Positions 54,691 to 63,930 of a DNA stretch of 64,000 nt are shown piece by piece. This DNA is from Desulfobulbus rhabdoformis. Its GTDB lineage: Bacteria; Desulfobacterota; Desulfobulbia; Desulfobulbales; Desulfobulbaceae. Below the pieces are notes generated by a model that was given only the letters and a program-made list of their open reading frames with translations, ran no database searches and was not told where the DNA came from. Made by a program: the position numbers and the translations under genes. The stretch lies in the NCBI RefSeq assembly GCF_016919065.1, contig NZ_JAFFQA010000022.1:17272-81271 (forward strand), read 5' to 3'. How positions within the stretch are numbered: the stretch's first letter is position 1; each line of letters begins with the position of its first letter.

Positions 54691-56064
54691 TTAGCTTCGA
54701 ATGATATCGAGGAGTTCTTGTGTTTTTTGCTCCATCAGGCTTTGGTCACCCCGCGTTTCCACGTTGAGCCGCAGAACCGGTTCTGTGTTGGATTTACGCA
54801 GGTTAAAGCGATAGGTGGGGTATGCAACGGATAAACCGTCAGTAAAGTCTTTCTCTCCATCACTGTAGCGTCGCTCAATTTCTGCGATAGTTGCGTCCGG
54901 ATCGCTCACTTTGGAATTAATCTCACCACTGACGGGATAGGCCTGCATGCGTTCGTTGCAGAGTGCCGACAAGGTTTTTCCACTCATACTCATAAGTCTG
55001 CAGACAAAAAGCCAGGGCAGCATGCCCGAATCACAGTAGCCAAAATCACGAAAGTAATGGTGGGCAGACATCTCCCCTCCATAAATCGCATTTTTTGCCC
55101 GCATGTTTTCTTTGATAAAAGCGTGTCCTGTTCGGGTCATGACCGGGACTCCGCCGGCAGCTTTTACCATCTCGATGGTATTCCAGGTCAGGCGGGGATC
55201 ATGCAGGATGGTGGAGCGGGGAGCCTGCAGCAGCATGGAAACGGCCAGGAGGCCGACAATATAATATCCTTCGATAAAACGTCCCTGCTCATCATAGAAG
55301 AAGCAGCGATCAAAGTCGCCATCCCAGGCAATGCCCAGATCGGCTTTATGCGCACGGACAGCCTGGGCGGTCACTTCTCTTTTTTCAGGCAGCAGTGGGT
55401 TGGGGACCCCATTGGGAAAGGTGCCATCGGGCTCGTGGTGCAGGCGAATAAACTCAAAGGGCAGGTGGGCGGCAAGCAGATCAAGCACTGGACCGGCGCA
55501 TCCATTGCCAGCATTGACCACTATTTTCATGGGCTGCATTACTGAGCAGTCGACCATGCCGAGGATATGATCAATATATTCGTTTTTATTCCTTGCTAAG
55601 GTGTAGGCCCCTTCAGTGGCTGCGGGCTGGGCTGTTTTCCGGTCAAACCAGTTATCGTCTGCGGCCAGTTGTTCTATTTCAAGCAGTCCACTGTCCGAGG
55701 AGACCGGGCGCGATTCACGCTGGACAATTTTCATCCCATTGTAGGCTGCTGGGTTGTGACTGGCCGTAATCATGATGCCGCCGTCAATGCCTGCGTCCAC
55801 TCCCCCAAAGACAGCCTGGTACACTTCTTCTGTACCACAAAGGCCGATATCTACGATATCAATGCCTTGCTTACGTAACCCTGCGGTGATTGTTTCGGCA
55901 AGCAATGGGCTGGTCAGGCGCATGTCGCGGCCAATAACCATTTTGCGTACTTTGCAGTGCTCGGTGAAGGCCAGGGCGATACGCAGTGCAATATGTTCAT
56001 CAAAATCATCGGGAATCTTGCCCCGAACATCGTAGGCGGTAAAGCAACGTAAGGAGGTGGTCAT
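54691..56064 (-). CDS. manB: Phosphomannomutase / phosphoglucomutase
   Basis: 457 aa alpha-D-phosphohexomutase. Catalytic phosphoserine Ser102 in TASHNPAAYNG, metal loop GIAWDGDFDRCFF, sugar loop YGGEMSAHHYFRD and the C-terminal phosphate site (RKSNTEPVLRLNVE). Converts mannose-6-P to mannose-1-P for ManC. Manb/ManC pair gives GDP-mannose. Confidence 0.95.
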   Translation of the reverse strand: MTTSLRCFTAYDVRGKIPDDFDEHIALRIALAFTEHCKVRKMVIGRDMRLTSPLLAETITAGLRKQGIDIVDIGLCGTEEVYQAVFGGVDAGIDGGIMITASHNPAAYNGMKIVQRESRPVSSDSGLLEIEQLAADDNWFDRKTAQPAATEGAYTLARNKNEYIDHILGMVDCSVMQPMKIVVNAGNGCAGPVLDLLAAHLPFEFIRLHHEPDGTFPNGVPNPLLPEKREVTAQAVRAHKADLGIAWDGDFDRCFFYDEQGRFIEGYYIVGLLAVSMLLQAPRSTILHDPRLTWNTIEMVKAAGGVPVMTRTGHAFIKENMRAKNAIYGGEMSAHHYFRDFGYCDSGMLPWLFVCRLMSMSGKTLSALCNERMQAYPVSGEINSKVSDPDATIAEIERRYSDGEKDFTDGLSVAYPTYRFNLRKSNTEPVLRLNVETRGDQSLMEQKTQELLDIIRS

Positions 56065-56119
56065 GGCTGTGTATCCTGAAAGAGGTGAGAGTTGTGCAGC
56101 CCAGGGGCATTAAGGTTAT

Positions 56120-56701
56120 TTAGAGCTTAATTTTTGCCTGCTGCTTTTTTTGGGGCTCACGTGGCAAGGGCGTGGTACGGATTGCAGGCTCTCTTTGGAT
56201 AAAATCCTGTTGTAGGCGTTGGTCCTGAATCCAGGTACGAAAAATATTCGCGCCTATTTTCAGGTAGGGTGAGGTTGCAGAATGACGAAGGAGATTGTTG
56301 GTGGTTGAAAGCATAGAGCCCATAGCCATAAAAAGCAATGAACTGACAAAAAAAGCCTTTGCAGCACTGACAAAAAGACCGACAACTCTATCTGCCAGGC
56401 TGGGGTGTGTTGGTTGAACAAATCGCTGCATAATTTTACCTATGATGGTAAAGGCCGCGCTCACCAGTATGACAAGCAGTCCAAATCCAAGTAGAAAGGT
56501 GATTTTAGGATTTTCGATATACTGTCGTGTGTACGGGATAATGGTAGTGGTGTAGCGACCCGCCAGAAAGTAGGCCCCTACAAGAGCGACCAGGCCGGTC
56601 ATCTGCCTTGTGCCACCGGTCCATAAACCGTGCAGGAAAAACAGCAAAAAAATGGCAAAGACGGTGTAGTCAAAATAGGTGAGGCTGTTGAAAGTGGGCA
56701 T
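56120..56701 (-). CDS. CvpA family membrane protein
   Basis: 193 aa; four membrane segments in the N-terminal two thirds (FDYTVFAIFLLFFLHGLW, LVALVGAYFLAGRY, ITFLLGFGLLVILVSAAF, AFFVSSLLFMAMGSM), the CvpA pattern, and a Gln/Lys-rich cytoplasmic tail. ATG 56701 was chosen; it lacks a good ribosome site and an upstream start at 56788 is possible. Confidence 0.8.
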   Translation of the reverse strand: MPTFNSLTYFDYTVFAIFLLFFLHGLWTGGTRQMTGLVALVGAYFLAGRYTTTIIPYTRQYIENPKITFLLGFGLLVILVSAAFTIIGKIMQRFVQPTHPSLADRVVGLFVSAAKAFFVSSLLFMAMGSMLSTTNNLLRHSATSPYLKIGANIFRTWIQDQRLQQDFIQREPAIRTTPLPREPQKKQQAKIKL

Positions 56702-56774
56702 AGCTGTTTTATGGTAGTGATATTGTCTTCTTGATACACCCCTGGCCAAGCGCGAGGGGGGATGAATCGAATGT

Positions 56775-56810
56775 ACCCTTGAATGCATGAGCGTTCATCC
56801 GCTGGCCGGT
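56775..56810. repeat. Degenerate GAGCATTCATCGG-type repeat
   Basis: GAATGCATGAGCGTTCATCC followed by GCTGGCC is a diverged member of the family at 14222 and 29558. Confidence 0.4.
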
Positions 56811-56849
56811 GGCTGAAACAACTCTTCAATTATACCCAATGCAATTGAT

Positions 56850-57641
56850 ATGACAATAGATTGTCCTGAAAGTGTGGATATGGAAATGCCTCAGGTTGTG
56901 GATTCATTATTCAGGGCCGAACTTCTACCGGCTTCGCTCTCCAAGGAGTTTAGTCTCTGTCCGATAGATTTGAACCTGTTGACCATGGCAATGCAAGATA
57001 CGAGGAAAGATACATTGGTTCAGGCACTCCTTGCTCCCAGGGAACAAGATATTTTTACAGGGTTTTCTTACCAGAAACGACGAATTGAATGGCTTGGAGG
57101 CAGGCTGGCCGCGAAAAAGGCACTTTGCCAACATACCCCTGGTTTAGGTAATTGGAATGCTATATCGATTCTTCCTCAGGAACACGGACAACCCGGAGTG
57201 TATCTCTCAGGGCAGAAGGAAACAGCAGTACAGATTTCAATTTCACATAGCGCCGATTATGCCGTTGCTGGAGCGACATCCTCAGTGAACTGTGGTGTTG
57301 ATATCCAGCAATTTTCTGATGGATTATTGCGTGTTCGAGAACGGTTTGCCACTGCTGAAGAGATAGCTCTACTCCAGGATGAGCCAGAGAGCATTTGTCG
57401 TCTAGGCCTGCTTTGGTCAGCAAAGGAGGCGTTGAAGAAGTGTTTTTTTGTAACGGACTCCAGCTTTTTTGGACATATCCGTCTTGTGCAGGCTGAAAAG
57501 ACAGAAACACATTGTTGGCGGTTCCAGTGTGCGCTTGAGCAAGCAGGGCAAAGTTTTGCCCATGTCCAGGTTGTAAAAATGAAGCAGTATGCGCTTGCCG
57601 TTGTCCGGGGAGGCTTTGATGCCAGAATTACCAGAGGTTGA
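56850..57641 (+). CDS. 4'-phosphopantetheinyl transferase (Sfp type)
   Basis: 263 aa. ISISHSADYAVAGA, CGVDIQ and LWSAKEALKK are the three Sfp-type motifs (CoA and magnesium sites). Activates acyl/peptidyl carrier proteins. Its last 23 bases overlap mutM. Start uncertain; an internal ATG at 56880 is also possible. Confidence 0.88.
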   Translation: MTIDCPESVDMEMPQVVDSLFRAELLPASLSKEFSLCPIDLNLLTMAMQDTRKDTLVQALLAPREQDIFTGFSYQKRRIEWLGGRLAAKKALCQHTPGLGNWNAISILPQEHGQPGVYLSGQKETAVQISISHSADYAVAGATSSVNCGVDIQQFSDGLLRVRERFATAEEIALLQDEPESICRLGLLWSAKEALKKCFFVTDSSFFGHIRLVQAEKTETHCWRFQCALEQAGQSFAHVQVVKMKQYALAVVRGGFDARITRG

Positions 57642-58455
57642 AGTAACTCGGCGTGGATTACTGGAGACGTTGCCTGGCAGGTTGGTACAGTCCGTCCGCT
57701 GTTCAAAGTTCCGCCTTCGTCAGAGTATACCACGGGCTTTACTGAAAAGAGAAATTGCTGGCCAGCAGGTCGTGGATGTGGACCGTCGGGCAAAATATCT
57801 TTTTGTGCGGATGAGCAGTGGAGCTGTGCTGGTCTTGCATTTGGGAATGACAGGAAAACTGACTGTGATCGAGTCGAAGATGCCCAGGCACAAACATGAC
57901 CACCTGACCTTGGTCCTAGATAACGGTTTTGAACTCCGCTTCAACGATTGCCGTCGCTTTGGCTCGGTGGCTGTCTGGCCTGCTGAGCAGGCAGCTGAAC
58001 TGGAGGCAGCCTTTTCTCAAGCTGAGGGGATCGAGCCTTTTGGTCCAGAGTTTACAGCGCCGAACCTGCTGAAGATGGCTAAGCGGCGTACTATCCCGGT
58101 GAAATCATTTCTCATGAATTCCAAAATTATTGCGGGAATTGGAAATATCTACGCCAACGAGATTCTCTTTGCTACTGCCATCGACCCGTTTCAGGCGGTG
58201 AACACGTTAAGCGAAAAGCAGTGGCAGAGCATCGTCAAGGCGGCGAGAAAAATTTTGCAGCAGGCTATAGAGTCTGGGGGCTCATCGATATCCGATTTTC
58301 TTGGGACCAGTGGGCATCCCGGCTATTTTCAGCTGCAACTTCAAGTGTACGGGCGTAAAGGAGAACTCTGTGTCCATTGTGAAACAGAAATTTGTAAAAC
58401 AGATATCAGTGGTCGAGCCACCTATTATTGCCCCAGTTGCCAGAAATCTGCTTGA
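57619..58455 (+). CDS. mutM: Formamidopyrimidine-DNA glycosylase
   Basis: 278 aa. Processed N-terminus PELPEVE (catalytic Pro1 and Glu2), helix-two-turn-helix region (NIYANEILFATAIDP), and a C-terminal zinc finger CVHCETE with CPSCQ. Removes 8-oxoguanine. ATG 57619 follows GGGGAGG and overlaps the PPTase gene. Confidence 0.95.
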   Translation: MPELPEVEVTRRGLLETLPGRLVQSVRCSKFRLRQSIPRALLKREIAGQQVVDVDRRAKYLFVRMSSGAVLVLHLGMTGKLTVIESKMPRHKHDHLTLVLDNGFELRFNDCRRFGSVAVWPAEQAAELEAAFSQAEGIEPFGPEFTAPNLLKMAKRRTIPVKSFLMNSKIIAGIGNIYANEILFATAIDPFQAVNTLSEKQWQSIVKAARKILQQAIESGGSSISDFLGTSGHPGYFQLQLQVYGRKGELCVHCETEICKTDISGRATYYCPSCQKSA

Positions 58456-58586
58456 GTTGTCGCTGTAAAGCGACACTTGGAGTGCATTAATTTAGCGTGA
58501 TTTTTTGATTTAGCACGAAGTTTTGTCTCTTTTTCGCGACAGTACGGCGCGTGCAGGTCAGTTGAAGAAGAAATGATATTCCAAGT

Positions 58587-58610
58587 ATAACCTGCAGTCA
58601 CGGATTCATG
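58587..58610. repeat. CTGCAGTCACGGATTCA repeat half
   Basis: Single copy of the CTGAATCCGTGA family just downstream of the glrR stop. Confidence 0.4.
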
Positions 58611-59956
58611 TCCTTATACAAAGCCGGGACAATATGATGCCGATTGAGCAGCTTATAAAAATCAGTCCGGTTGCGTTGGGCTAGACGTGCCGCTTGGGAG
58701 ACGTTGCCCTGGGTGGTTTGCAGCAGTTGAATCAAATACTGTTGCTCAAACTGACGTTTAGCTTCTGAAAGAGGCAGAATCTTATTCTGGTGCTGTTTGA
58801 TCGCATCGTGCAGCAAGTCCTCTGAGATGAGTGAGGAGGTCGCCAGGGCCATGGCATTTTCAACCACATTGAAAAGTTGGCGGACGTTGCCCGGCCAGGG
58901 CGCCTCAACCAGCACCTTCATAGCCTCAGGCGTAAATCGTTTGTCCTGACCATCACCTTTTTTCTGGAGCTGCTGGACAAAATGTTCGGCCAGTAAAGGA
59001 ATGTCTTCCCTTCGTTGATGCAGTGGCGGCAATTCAAGGCTCACCACGTTGAGCCGGTAAAAAAGATCTTCCCGAAAGGTGTTTTCTTTGATCGCCTCTT
59101 CAAGATTACGGTGGGTGGCGGAAATGATTCGTACATTGACCGGAATAGGCTGGGAACTCCCTACTGGCCTGATCTGCCTGTCCTGGAGTACCCGCAACAG
59201 CTTGACCTGAATATGCAGCGGCATATCACCTATTTCATCGAGAAAGAGGGTGCCGTTGTGGGCCGACTGAAAGAGGCCTGCGTAGCTCTTGACCGCTCCG
59301 GTGAAAGATCCTTTCACATGGCCAAACAATTCCGACTCCAATAAACTCTCCGGAATAGCCGTACAGTTCACTGGAATGAACGGTCCATTACGGTACTGGC
59401 TGGCATTATGAAGGGCAATAGCCAAGAGCTCCTTGCCGGTACCACTTTCCCCCCGAATCAAGACGGTGGCGTCGGTTTCCGCCACCAGTTTTGCCCGGGA
59501 AAGCAGTTCTTCCATGGACTGACTCTGGCAGACAATATCCTGACGCCAGGAGTTGCGCTTCGAGGTATCCTCGGGATGCCCGCTGGAAAGCTCCAGCGCA
59601 TTGGCCACCTCGTTGACTAGTTCTGCCCCGTCAATGGGTTTGGTCAGAAAAGAAAAAACTCCCTGTCGCGTTGCTTCCACAGCCTCGGGTATGGACCCGT
59701 GGGCAGTGATAATAATAACCGGCACAGATTTGTTTTGTTGGCGGATGGCTTCAAAAAGTGCCATGCCATCGATACCCGGCATGCGTAGGTCGGTGAGTAC
59801 CACATCGGGTTTCCAGGCAGCAAAGGCCGCCAGCCCTTCTTCGCCACTTTCCGCGGTTATGACCGTATATCCATTACTTTCAAGACGAAGTTTCCACAGG
59901 CGAAGCAGGTCGCTCTCGTCATCAATCAGCAGTACTTTAGCTTGATACTGGGTCAT
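58598..59956 (-). CDS. glrR: Sigma-54-dependent response regulator (GlrR-like)
   Basis: 452 aa. Receiver with Asp12, Asp13 and phospho-acceptor Asp56 (LTDLRMPG); AAA+ domain with Walker A GESGTGKE (169-176) and GSFTGA (216-221), the sigma-54 contact loop (GAFTGA in most members; here Ala to Ser at the second position); C-terminal Fis-type HTH (VSQAARLAQRNRTDFYKLLN). Order kinase, lipoprotein, regulator equals glrK-qseG-glrR of E. coli. Confidence 0.92.
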   Translation of the reverse strand: MTQYQAKVLLIDDESDLLRLWKLRLESNGYTVITAESGEEGLAAFAAWKPDVVLTDLRMPGIDGMALFEAIRQQNKSVPVIIITAHGSIPEAVEATRQGVFSFLTKPIDGAELVNEVANALELSSGHPEDTSKRNSWRQDIVCQSQSMEELLSRAKLVAETDATVLIRGESGTGKELLAIALHNASQYRNGPFIPVNCTAIPESLLESELFGHVKGSFTGAVKSYAGLFQSAHNGTLFLDEIGDMPLHIQVKLLRVLQDRQIRPVGSSQPIPVNVRIISATHRNLEEAIKENTFREDLFYRLNVVSLELPPLHQRREDIPLLAEHFVQQLQKKGDGQDKRFTPEAMKVLVEAPWPGNVRQLFNVVENAMALATSSLISEDLLHDAIKQHQNKILPLSEAKRQFEQQYLIQLLQTTQGNVSQAARLAQRNRTDFYKLLNRHHIVPALYKDMNP

Positions 59957-59957
59957 A

Positions 59958-60518
59958 TCAGTTGTCCCGATTCTTTATGATACTTTCAATGTTCTTGAGC
60001 TGGTCGATCTGTTTTTTCAGCTCAGTGAGACGATTCTTATCCTGAGCGGCTTTTTGTTGCAGTTGCTTGTTCTTCTCGATGAGGTCTTGATTTTCAATGG
60101 AGAGATTCCAGCGGACAACCCGTTCGCGATTAAGCTGATCTAAAATATTTTCCAAACCGTTTAAACCAGAGGTGTCGTTGGGATGTGCCAGTAAAAAATC
60201 GGAAATCTGTTGAATGCCCTTGCGGAATTGGCTGTAGCCTGCAAGAGGGTGAATGTTGAGGCAGATCATCTTCAGCGTGTGCTGTTTGTTAGGTTGCTTG
60301 GCGTACAACTCTTCAGTGTCCTGTAACATGAGGTTATACTCTGCACGAGAGATGTCCTTTTCTTTTTGGATACAGTTAAGAATGGTTTCAGAGGGGGAGA
60401 GCTGGGAGAATTGTCCGTTTTTATTCTTGTTATTGGAAAAATGACCGTTAAGGGCGGAGCACCCGCTAAGCAAGAGTACAAACGTAATAATTGTTCCTGT
60501 AAAAATATGATGTTTCAT
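59958..60518 (-). CDS. Lipoprotein of the GlrK/GlrR cluster (QseG-like)
   Basis: 186 aa. Signal with lipobox LLSGCS (Cys20). The middle resembles the alpha-helical QseG/YfhG type, and the C-terminus (QLQQKAAQDKNRLTELKKQI) is a coiled coil ending in KNIESIIKNR, like the LTxIE end of E. coli YfhG. Start overlaps the kinase stop (ATGA); its stop lies one base from the glrR start. Envelope partner of the two-component pair. Confidence 0.78.
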   Translation of the reverse strand: MKHHIFTGTIITFVLLLSGCSALNGHFSNNKNKNGQFSQLSPSETILNCIQKEKDISRAEYNLMLQDTEELYAKQPNKQHTLKMICLNIHPLAGYSQFRKGIQQISDFLLAHPNDTSGLNGLENILDQLNRERVVRWNLSIENQDLIEKNKQLQQKAAQDKNRLTELKKQIDQLKNIESIIKNRDN

Positions 60519-61987
60519 GAAAGTGTGTTTGATTCCTGTCTATGAGCGAGGGGGATGGATGCTAAAAACCGTGACCCATGATGCGGTTCGTTGGGAAGCA
60601 ACCGCAGGGACCCACCGCAGTTTTGAAGATATTCTCGAGCTATTGCAAGCCCCAGACCAGATCCTTTGATCGGGGAGTGATTTTCTTGTTTTCCTGTAAA
60701 AAAAGGCTGGAATATTTGTGACCGATCTTCTTCGTTCACTCCTGGGCCAGAATCCTCGATCAAAAGTTCGGCACACTGTTCTCTTTTTTTGAGAGTGACT
60801 TGTATCGTTCCTCCGCTTGGCGTGAACTTAACCGCGTTGCTTAACAGATTATCAATCATTGTCACCATTTTTTCCGAGTGAGCAGCGACCTGAGTGGGGG
60901 GTAAGTCGAGTTCGAGATGGATATCATGGGCAAGAATTGTTGTCTTATGGTTGTCGATCACTTCTTCAACCAGAGCATCCAGTTCTATGGCATCGACCGG
61001 AGCCGATTGCTCACGGGCTCGAGCCATATTGAAATCGAGAATATTTTGAATCAGTCCCTGGAGTTTACGGCAGTTATTGTCCAGAATTGCGATCACCTCT
61101 GCCTGCTGAGCAGAGAGCGGACCAACAACGCCATCTTTAAGCAGACCAGCCCCCTCTTTTATGGATGCCAGGGGGGTTTTGAGTTCATGGGAGATATGAG
61201 CAAGCATCTTGGCTTTATCCCGATCCAATACATCTAATCGTTTGCGAAGCCAGTCAAGTTTTTTGCCGATAGCTTCAAGGTCGCGGGGCCCCTTGACAAG
61301 AATTGGTGTCGTGAAATCTCCTTCGCCCAACCGCTCTATACTTTGATCCATCTGGTACACCGGGCGAATGATCAGTCCAATAAAGAGAGCAATGAGCAGA
61401 GCACAAAAAGTGAGCACCCCGCAAATCTGCCACATAAGAGCTGTTTTGTTCCCCTGAACCTGTTTGCGGAGCTGGTCAACCTCTTCAATCATCAGCGTGC
61501 TGGAAAGACGCTCAATTTGTGAAGCCTGTGCTGCTATCTGTTCGTAACCGGCCAGAGCGGTCTCAATTGCTTGTGAAGGTGTGTCGGGATCTTTTGCCGC
61601 TGCATTCAGCAGGGTGACCAGGTTTTGTTCGTTTTTCTCCAGAGCATTGATAAGTGGTGTCAGTCTCTTTTCTGTGCTTGTCGCCGCAATCTGTCGAAAG
61701 AGCACCTCAATCTGTAAGTGCAGTTGGTTGACGTCTTCAAGATGAACCTGTTCTTTGAGTACGCGAAAAAGTCGAGCTGCACGTTCCTGGTTTTTCAGTA
61801 ATTCAAGTACTTTTTTGCTGTTGTCTATGCGAGATACGGAGCGTAAAACGGCCACGGTACTCTGTTCTGCCAGGCTGTCGAGTATCTGCAGTGAGCTGGC
61901 CATGGCCACGATTAGCGGCAATGCAACGACGACAAAGCCAGTGAGTAGGAGGGAAAAGAAGGAGCGCGGGTGATATATGCGATTCAC
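60515..61987 (-). CDS. glrK: Sensor histidine kinase (GlrK-like)
   Basis: 490 aa. TM1 (about 10-31), a periplasmic helical sensor, TM2 (about 185-207), HAMP, HisKA with His267 (AHISHELKTPLAS) and HATPase (LLSNAVKFTPSGG, KGSGLGLAIARE). The H-box neighbourhood and the KEGAGLLKDGVVGPLSAQQ region match E. coli GlrK. First gene of the three-gene operon. Confidence 0.9.
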   Translation of the reverse strand: MNRIYHPRSFFSLLLTGFVVVALPLIVAMASSLQILDSLAEQSTVAVLRSVSRIDNSKKVLELLKNQERAARLFRVLKEQVHLEDVNQLHLQIEVLFRQIAATSTEKRLTPLINALEKNEQNLVTLLNAAAKDPDTPSQAIETALAGYEQIAAQASQIERLSSTLMIEEVDQLRKQVQGNKTALMWQICGVLTFCALLIALFIGLIIRPVYQMDQSIERLGEGDFTTPILVKGPRDLEAIGKKLDWLRKRLDVLDRDKAKMLAHISHELKTPLASIKEGAGLLKDGVVGPLSAQQAEVIAILDNNCRKLQGLIQNILDFNMARAREQSAPVDAIELDALVEEVIDNHKTTILAHDIHLELDLPPTQVAAHSEKMVTMIDNLLSNAVKFTPSGGTIQVTLKKREQCAELLIEDSGPGVNEEDRSQIFQPFFTGKQENHSPIKGSGLGLAIAREYLQNCGGSLRLLPNEPHHGSRFLASIPLAHRQESNTLS

Positions 61988-61993
61988 GGTTTG

Positions 61994-62944
61994 TCAGCGT
62001 GTAAGGTAGAAATGATCAAGGATGATTTCCTTGGATTTATCCTGTTGAACAACAAACAATCCCAGACTCTCAATGTGCTGCATGTCCATGGTGCGGCCTT
62101 TTGGGGCATGGCGAACCTGCTTTAAATTCACAACTAAATCATTCCATCCCGGTTGAAGGATGAATTTTTTATTAAAGCGATCATCGTACGCAGAACTATG
62201 CTGTTTATGTTCTGTGTCGTTAATCCGTAGGGTGAGTGTCAGCGCTTCCGGCTGCGGATTGTATGCGCTCCAATGGAGTAAGCTAAATCCCTGCCAGTTT
62301 TCTGGGAAATGAAACAGGGTTGTGCCGGAATATTTTGCTGTGGAAAGCTGGACCCGCAGAGCCCCTGCACCATGACGAACAAGAGATTTTTCGTTGTTGA
62401 GCTGCCGGGTATTCATCCAGCGAGACTTTTCGAATGGCGTTTCAAAATCAGCAAGCACCGGAAACTGAAAGCGGGCAGTTTGCTCATCAATGAGGGCCTG
62501 CGTTACAGGACAGAGGGCAGGGAGCAGGCAGAGGATGGCTATTGTTTTCAATAAACTGAAGAAATTTTTGTGTTGAGATCGTTGCGGTTGTGGGAAAAAG
62601 GCAAATGCCAGCATACAGCCGATCTGATTTCGAACGACATCTTCCATATCCGGCGAACGACCTCCGGTGATACTTTGAAGGAACTCTATACCAACTCCCA
62701 GTCCCAACACGAGGGCAAAGAGTGAAATAAATACCCGAAGGGGGGGCCATGTTGTCACTTTTTTTTCGATGAGAGTGAGGAGTAGAGCCGTGAATAAAGA
62801 AAAATAAAGGATATGCCCTAGATTCCAGGCTGCCTGAAATGAGCGGGCGGAATGATAGCTCGGCCCACCATAAAAAAAGAAGGGCAGGCCGATGAGTAAA
62901 AGAAGGCTAAGGAATATCGTTTTGCGGATGTGTATGAGCTTCAT
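61994..62944 (-). CDS. VanZ-like membrane protein with C-terminal beta-sandwich
   Basis: 316 aa. N-terminal VanZ-like part (about 1-150) with four TM segments (TIFLSLLLLIGLPFFFYGGP; GIEFLQSITGGRSPDMEDVV is the VanZ signature). After a short TM/linker the C-terminal about 140 residues look like a carbohydrate-binding beta-sandwich (FHFPENWQGFSLLHWSAYNP, GWNDLVVNLKQVRHA). Start uncertain: ATG 62944 fits the N-terminal TM; a TTG at 63004 is possible. Its stop is next to the glrK promoter region. Confidence 0.7.
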   Translation of the reverse strand: MKLIHIRKTIFLSLLLLIGLPFFFYGGPSYHSARSFQAAWNLGHILYFSLFTALLLTLIEKKVTTWPPLRVFISLFALVLGLGVGIEFLQSITGGRSPDMEDVVRNQIGCMLAFAFFPQPQRSQHKNFFSLLKTIAILCLLPALCPVTQALIDEQTARFQFPVLADFETPFEKSRWMNTRQLNNEKSLVRHGAGALRVQLSTAKYSGTTLFHFPENWQGFSLLHWSAYNPQPEALTLTLRINDTEHKQHSSAYDDRFNKKFILQPGWNDLVVNLKQVRHAPKGRTMDMQHIESLGLFVVQQDKSKEIILDHFYLTR

Positions 62945-63140
62945 TGGCGCTGTCGATAGAAAAAAGAGGAAAAACTCCTGCCATGCAAAACGCTTGAGCG
63001 CCAATAGGTTTGAGGGAATAATAACGATATATTGATATTTTGTCCGAATAATCGATTTGACAGCATCTTCTGTTTTTCCCTACGATGAACAGGTATAGGA
63101 CGTCCTAGATCTATTTTTTTTAAACCTAAGGGAGAAATAT

Positions 63141-63395
63141 ATGAAAAAATTTTATGTTACGTTACTGCTTGTTCTCTTTTTTGTGACAGCAGCCTTTGCT
63201 AAAGTGAATATAAATACCGCAACTCCAGCGGAGTTGACTACACTTAGTGGTGTGGGGCCGGCAAAGGCAGCGGCAATTATAGAGTACAGAGATGTCAACG
63301 GTAAATTTGCAACCATTGATGACCTCTCCAAAGTAAAAGGGATTGGTGAGAAAATCATGGAAAAAATCAAGGCTGACATAACTGTTGAGGAATAA
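63141..63395 (+). CDS. ComEA-like helix-hairpin-helix protein
   Basis: 84 aa with signal peptide (1-20) and one HhH2 domain (VNINTATPAELTTLSGVGPA, IDDLSKVKGIGEKIMEKIK). Small periplasmic DNA-binding protein of the ComEA type. ATG 63141 with GGGAG upstream. Confidence 0.9.
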   Translation: MKKFYVTLLLVLFFVTAAFAKVNINTATPAELTTLSGVGPAKAAAIIEYRDVNGKFATIDDLSKVKGIGEKIMEKIKADITVEE

Positions 63396-63560
63396 CCCTT
63401 GTATCCGTGACGGCGGGTGGGCACGGTGTTTTGTGCCCACCGTGGTAACTCTTTGATGATAAAAAACTATTCCTTGCCGCGCAGGAATAACAACAGTTGT
63501 TGGGGGAGGTACGCCCTCCAGTAACTGTGATCTCTTCACCGCCTCTATGCTGATGCCATG

Positions 63561-63637
63561 TTGGGGTTCCTTCGTCACCTCCAACCTACATGACTTTCCA
63601 GAGGCATCGTAGGTTGGGGGTGAGATACGAACCCCAA
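63561..63637. repeat. Second TTGGGGTTCCTTCGTCACC palindrome
   Basis: TTGGGGTTCCTTCGTCACCT continues to CCAACCTAC and pairs with GTAGGTTGGGGGTGAGATAC then GAACCCCAA. A diverged copy of the palindrome at 42069-42145. Confidence 0.75.
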
Positions 63638-63899
63638 CATAAACAGCTTCCTAACCCGGTTTTCCAACCAGTACCTCCGCTGTCATGGATTCAGAAATTT
63701 CTTTACAAAATCAGATCATTGGTTTACTCGTCCTCTGAATTCAACTGGTTACATAAATATGCTCCTGCAATGTGGGGGGAGCAGGTAACGCCAACCTTGG
63801 ATCTGTGAGCATTTATCGGTGCGCCAGGTGAAACTGAACAACAAAAGAAATAGTATTAAAATTTCTGTCTTATTAATTCTACTTTGGGAATCATTTAAC

Positions 63900-63930
63900 T
63901 TGCTGAATTTTTATCAAAATTGTGTATAAT
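63900..63930 (+). promoter_or_regulatory. Possible promoter for a gene beyond the right edge
   Basis: TATAAT at 63925-63930 with TTGCTG at 63900-63905 (19-base spacing, longer than ideal) in an AT-rich stretch. The target gene lies outside. Confidence 0.4.

Noticed and set aside
63590..63808. 72-aa plus-strand open frame near the right edge
   Set aside because: Built from two different intergenic repeats, with no ribosome site or known motif.
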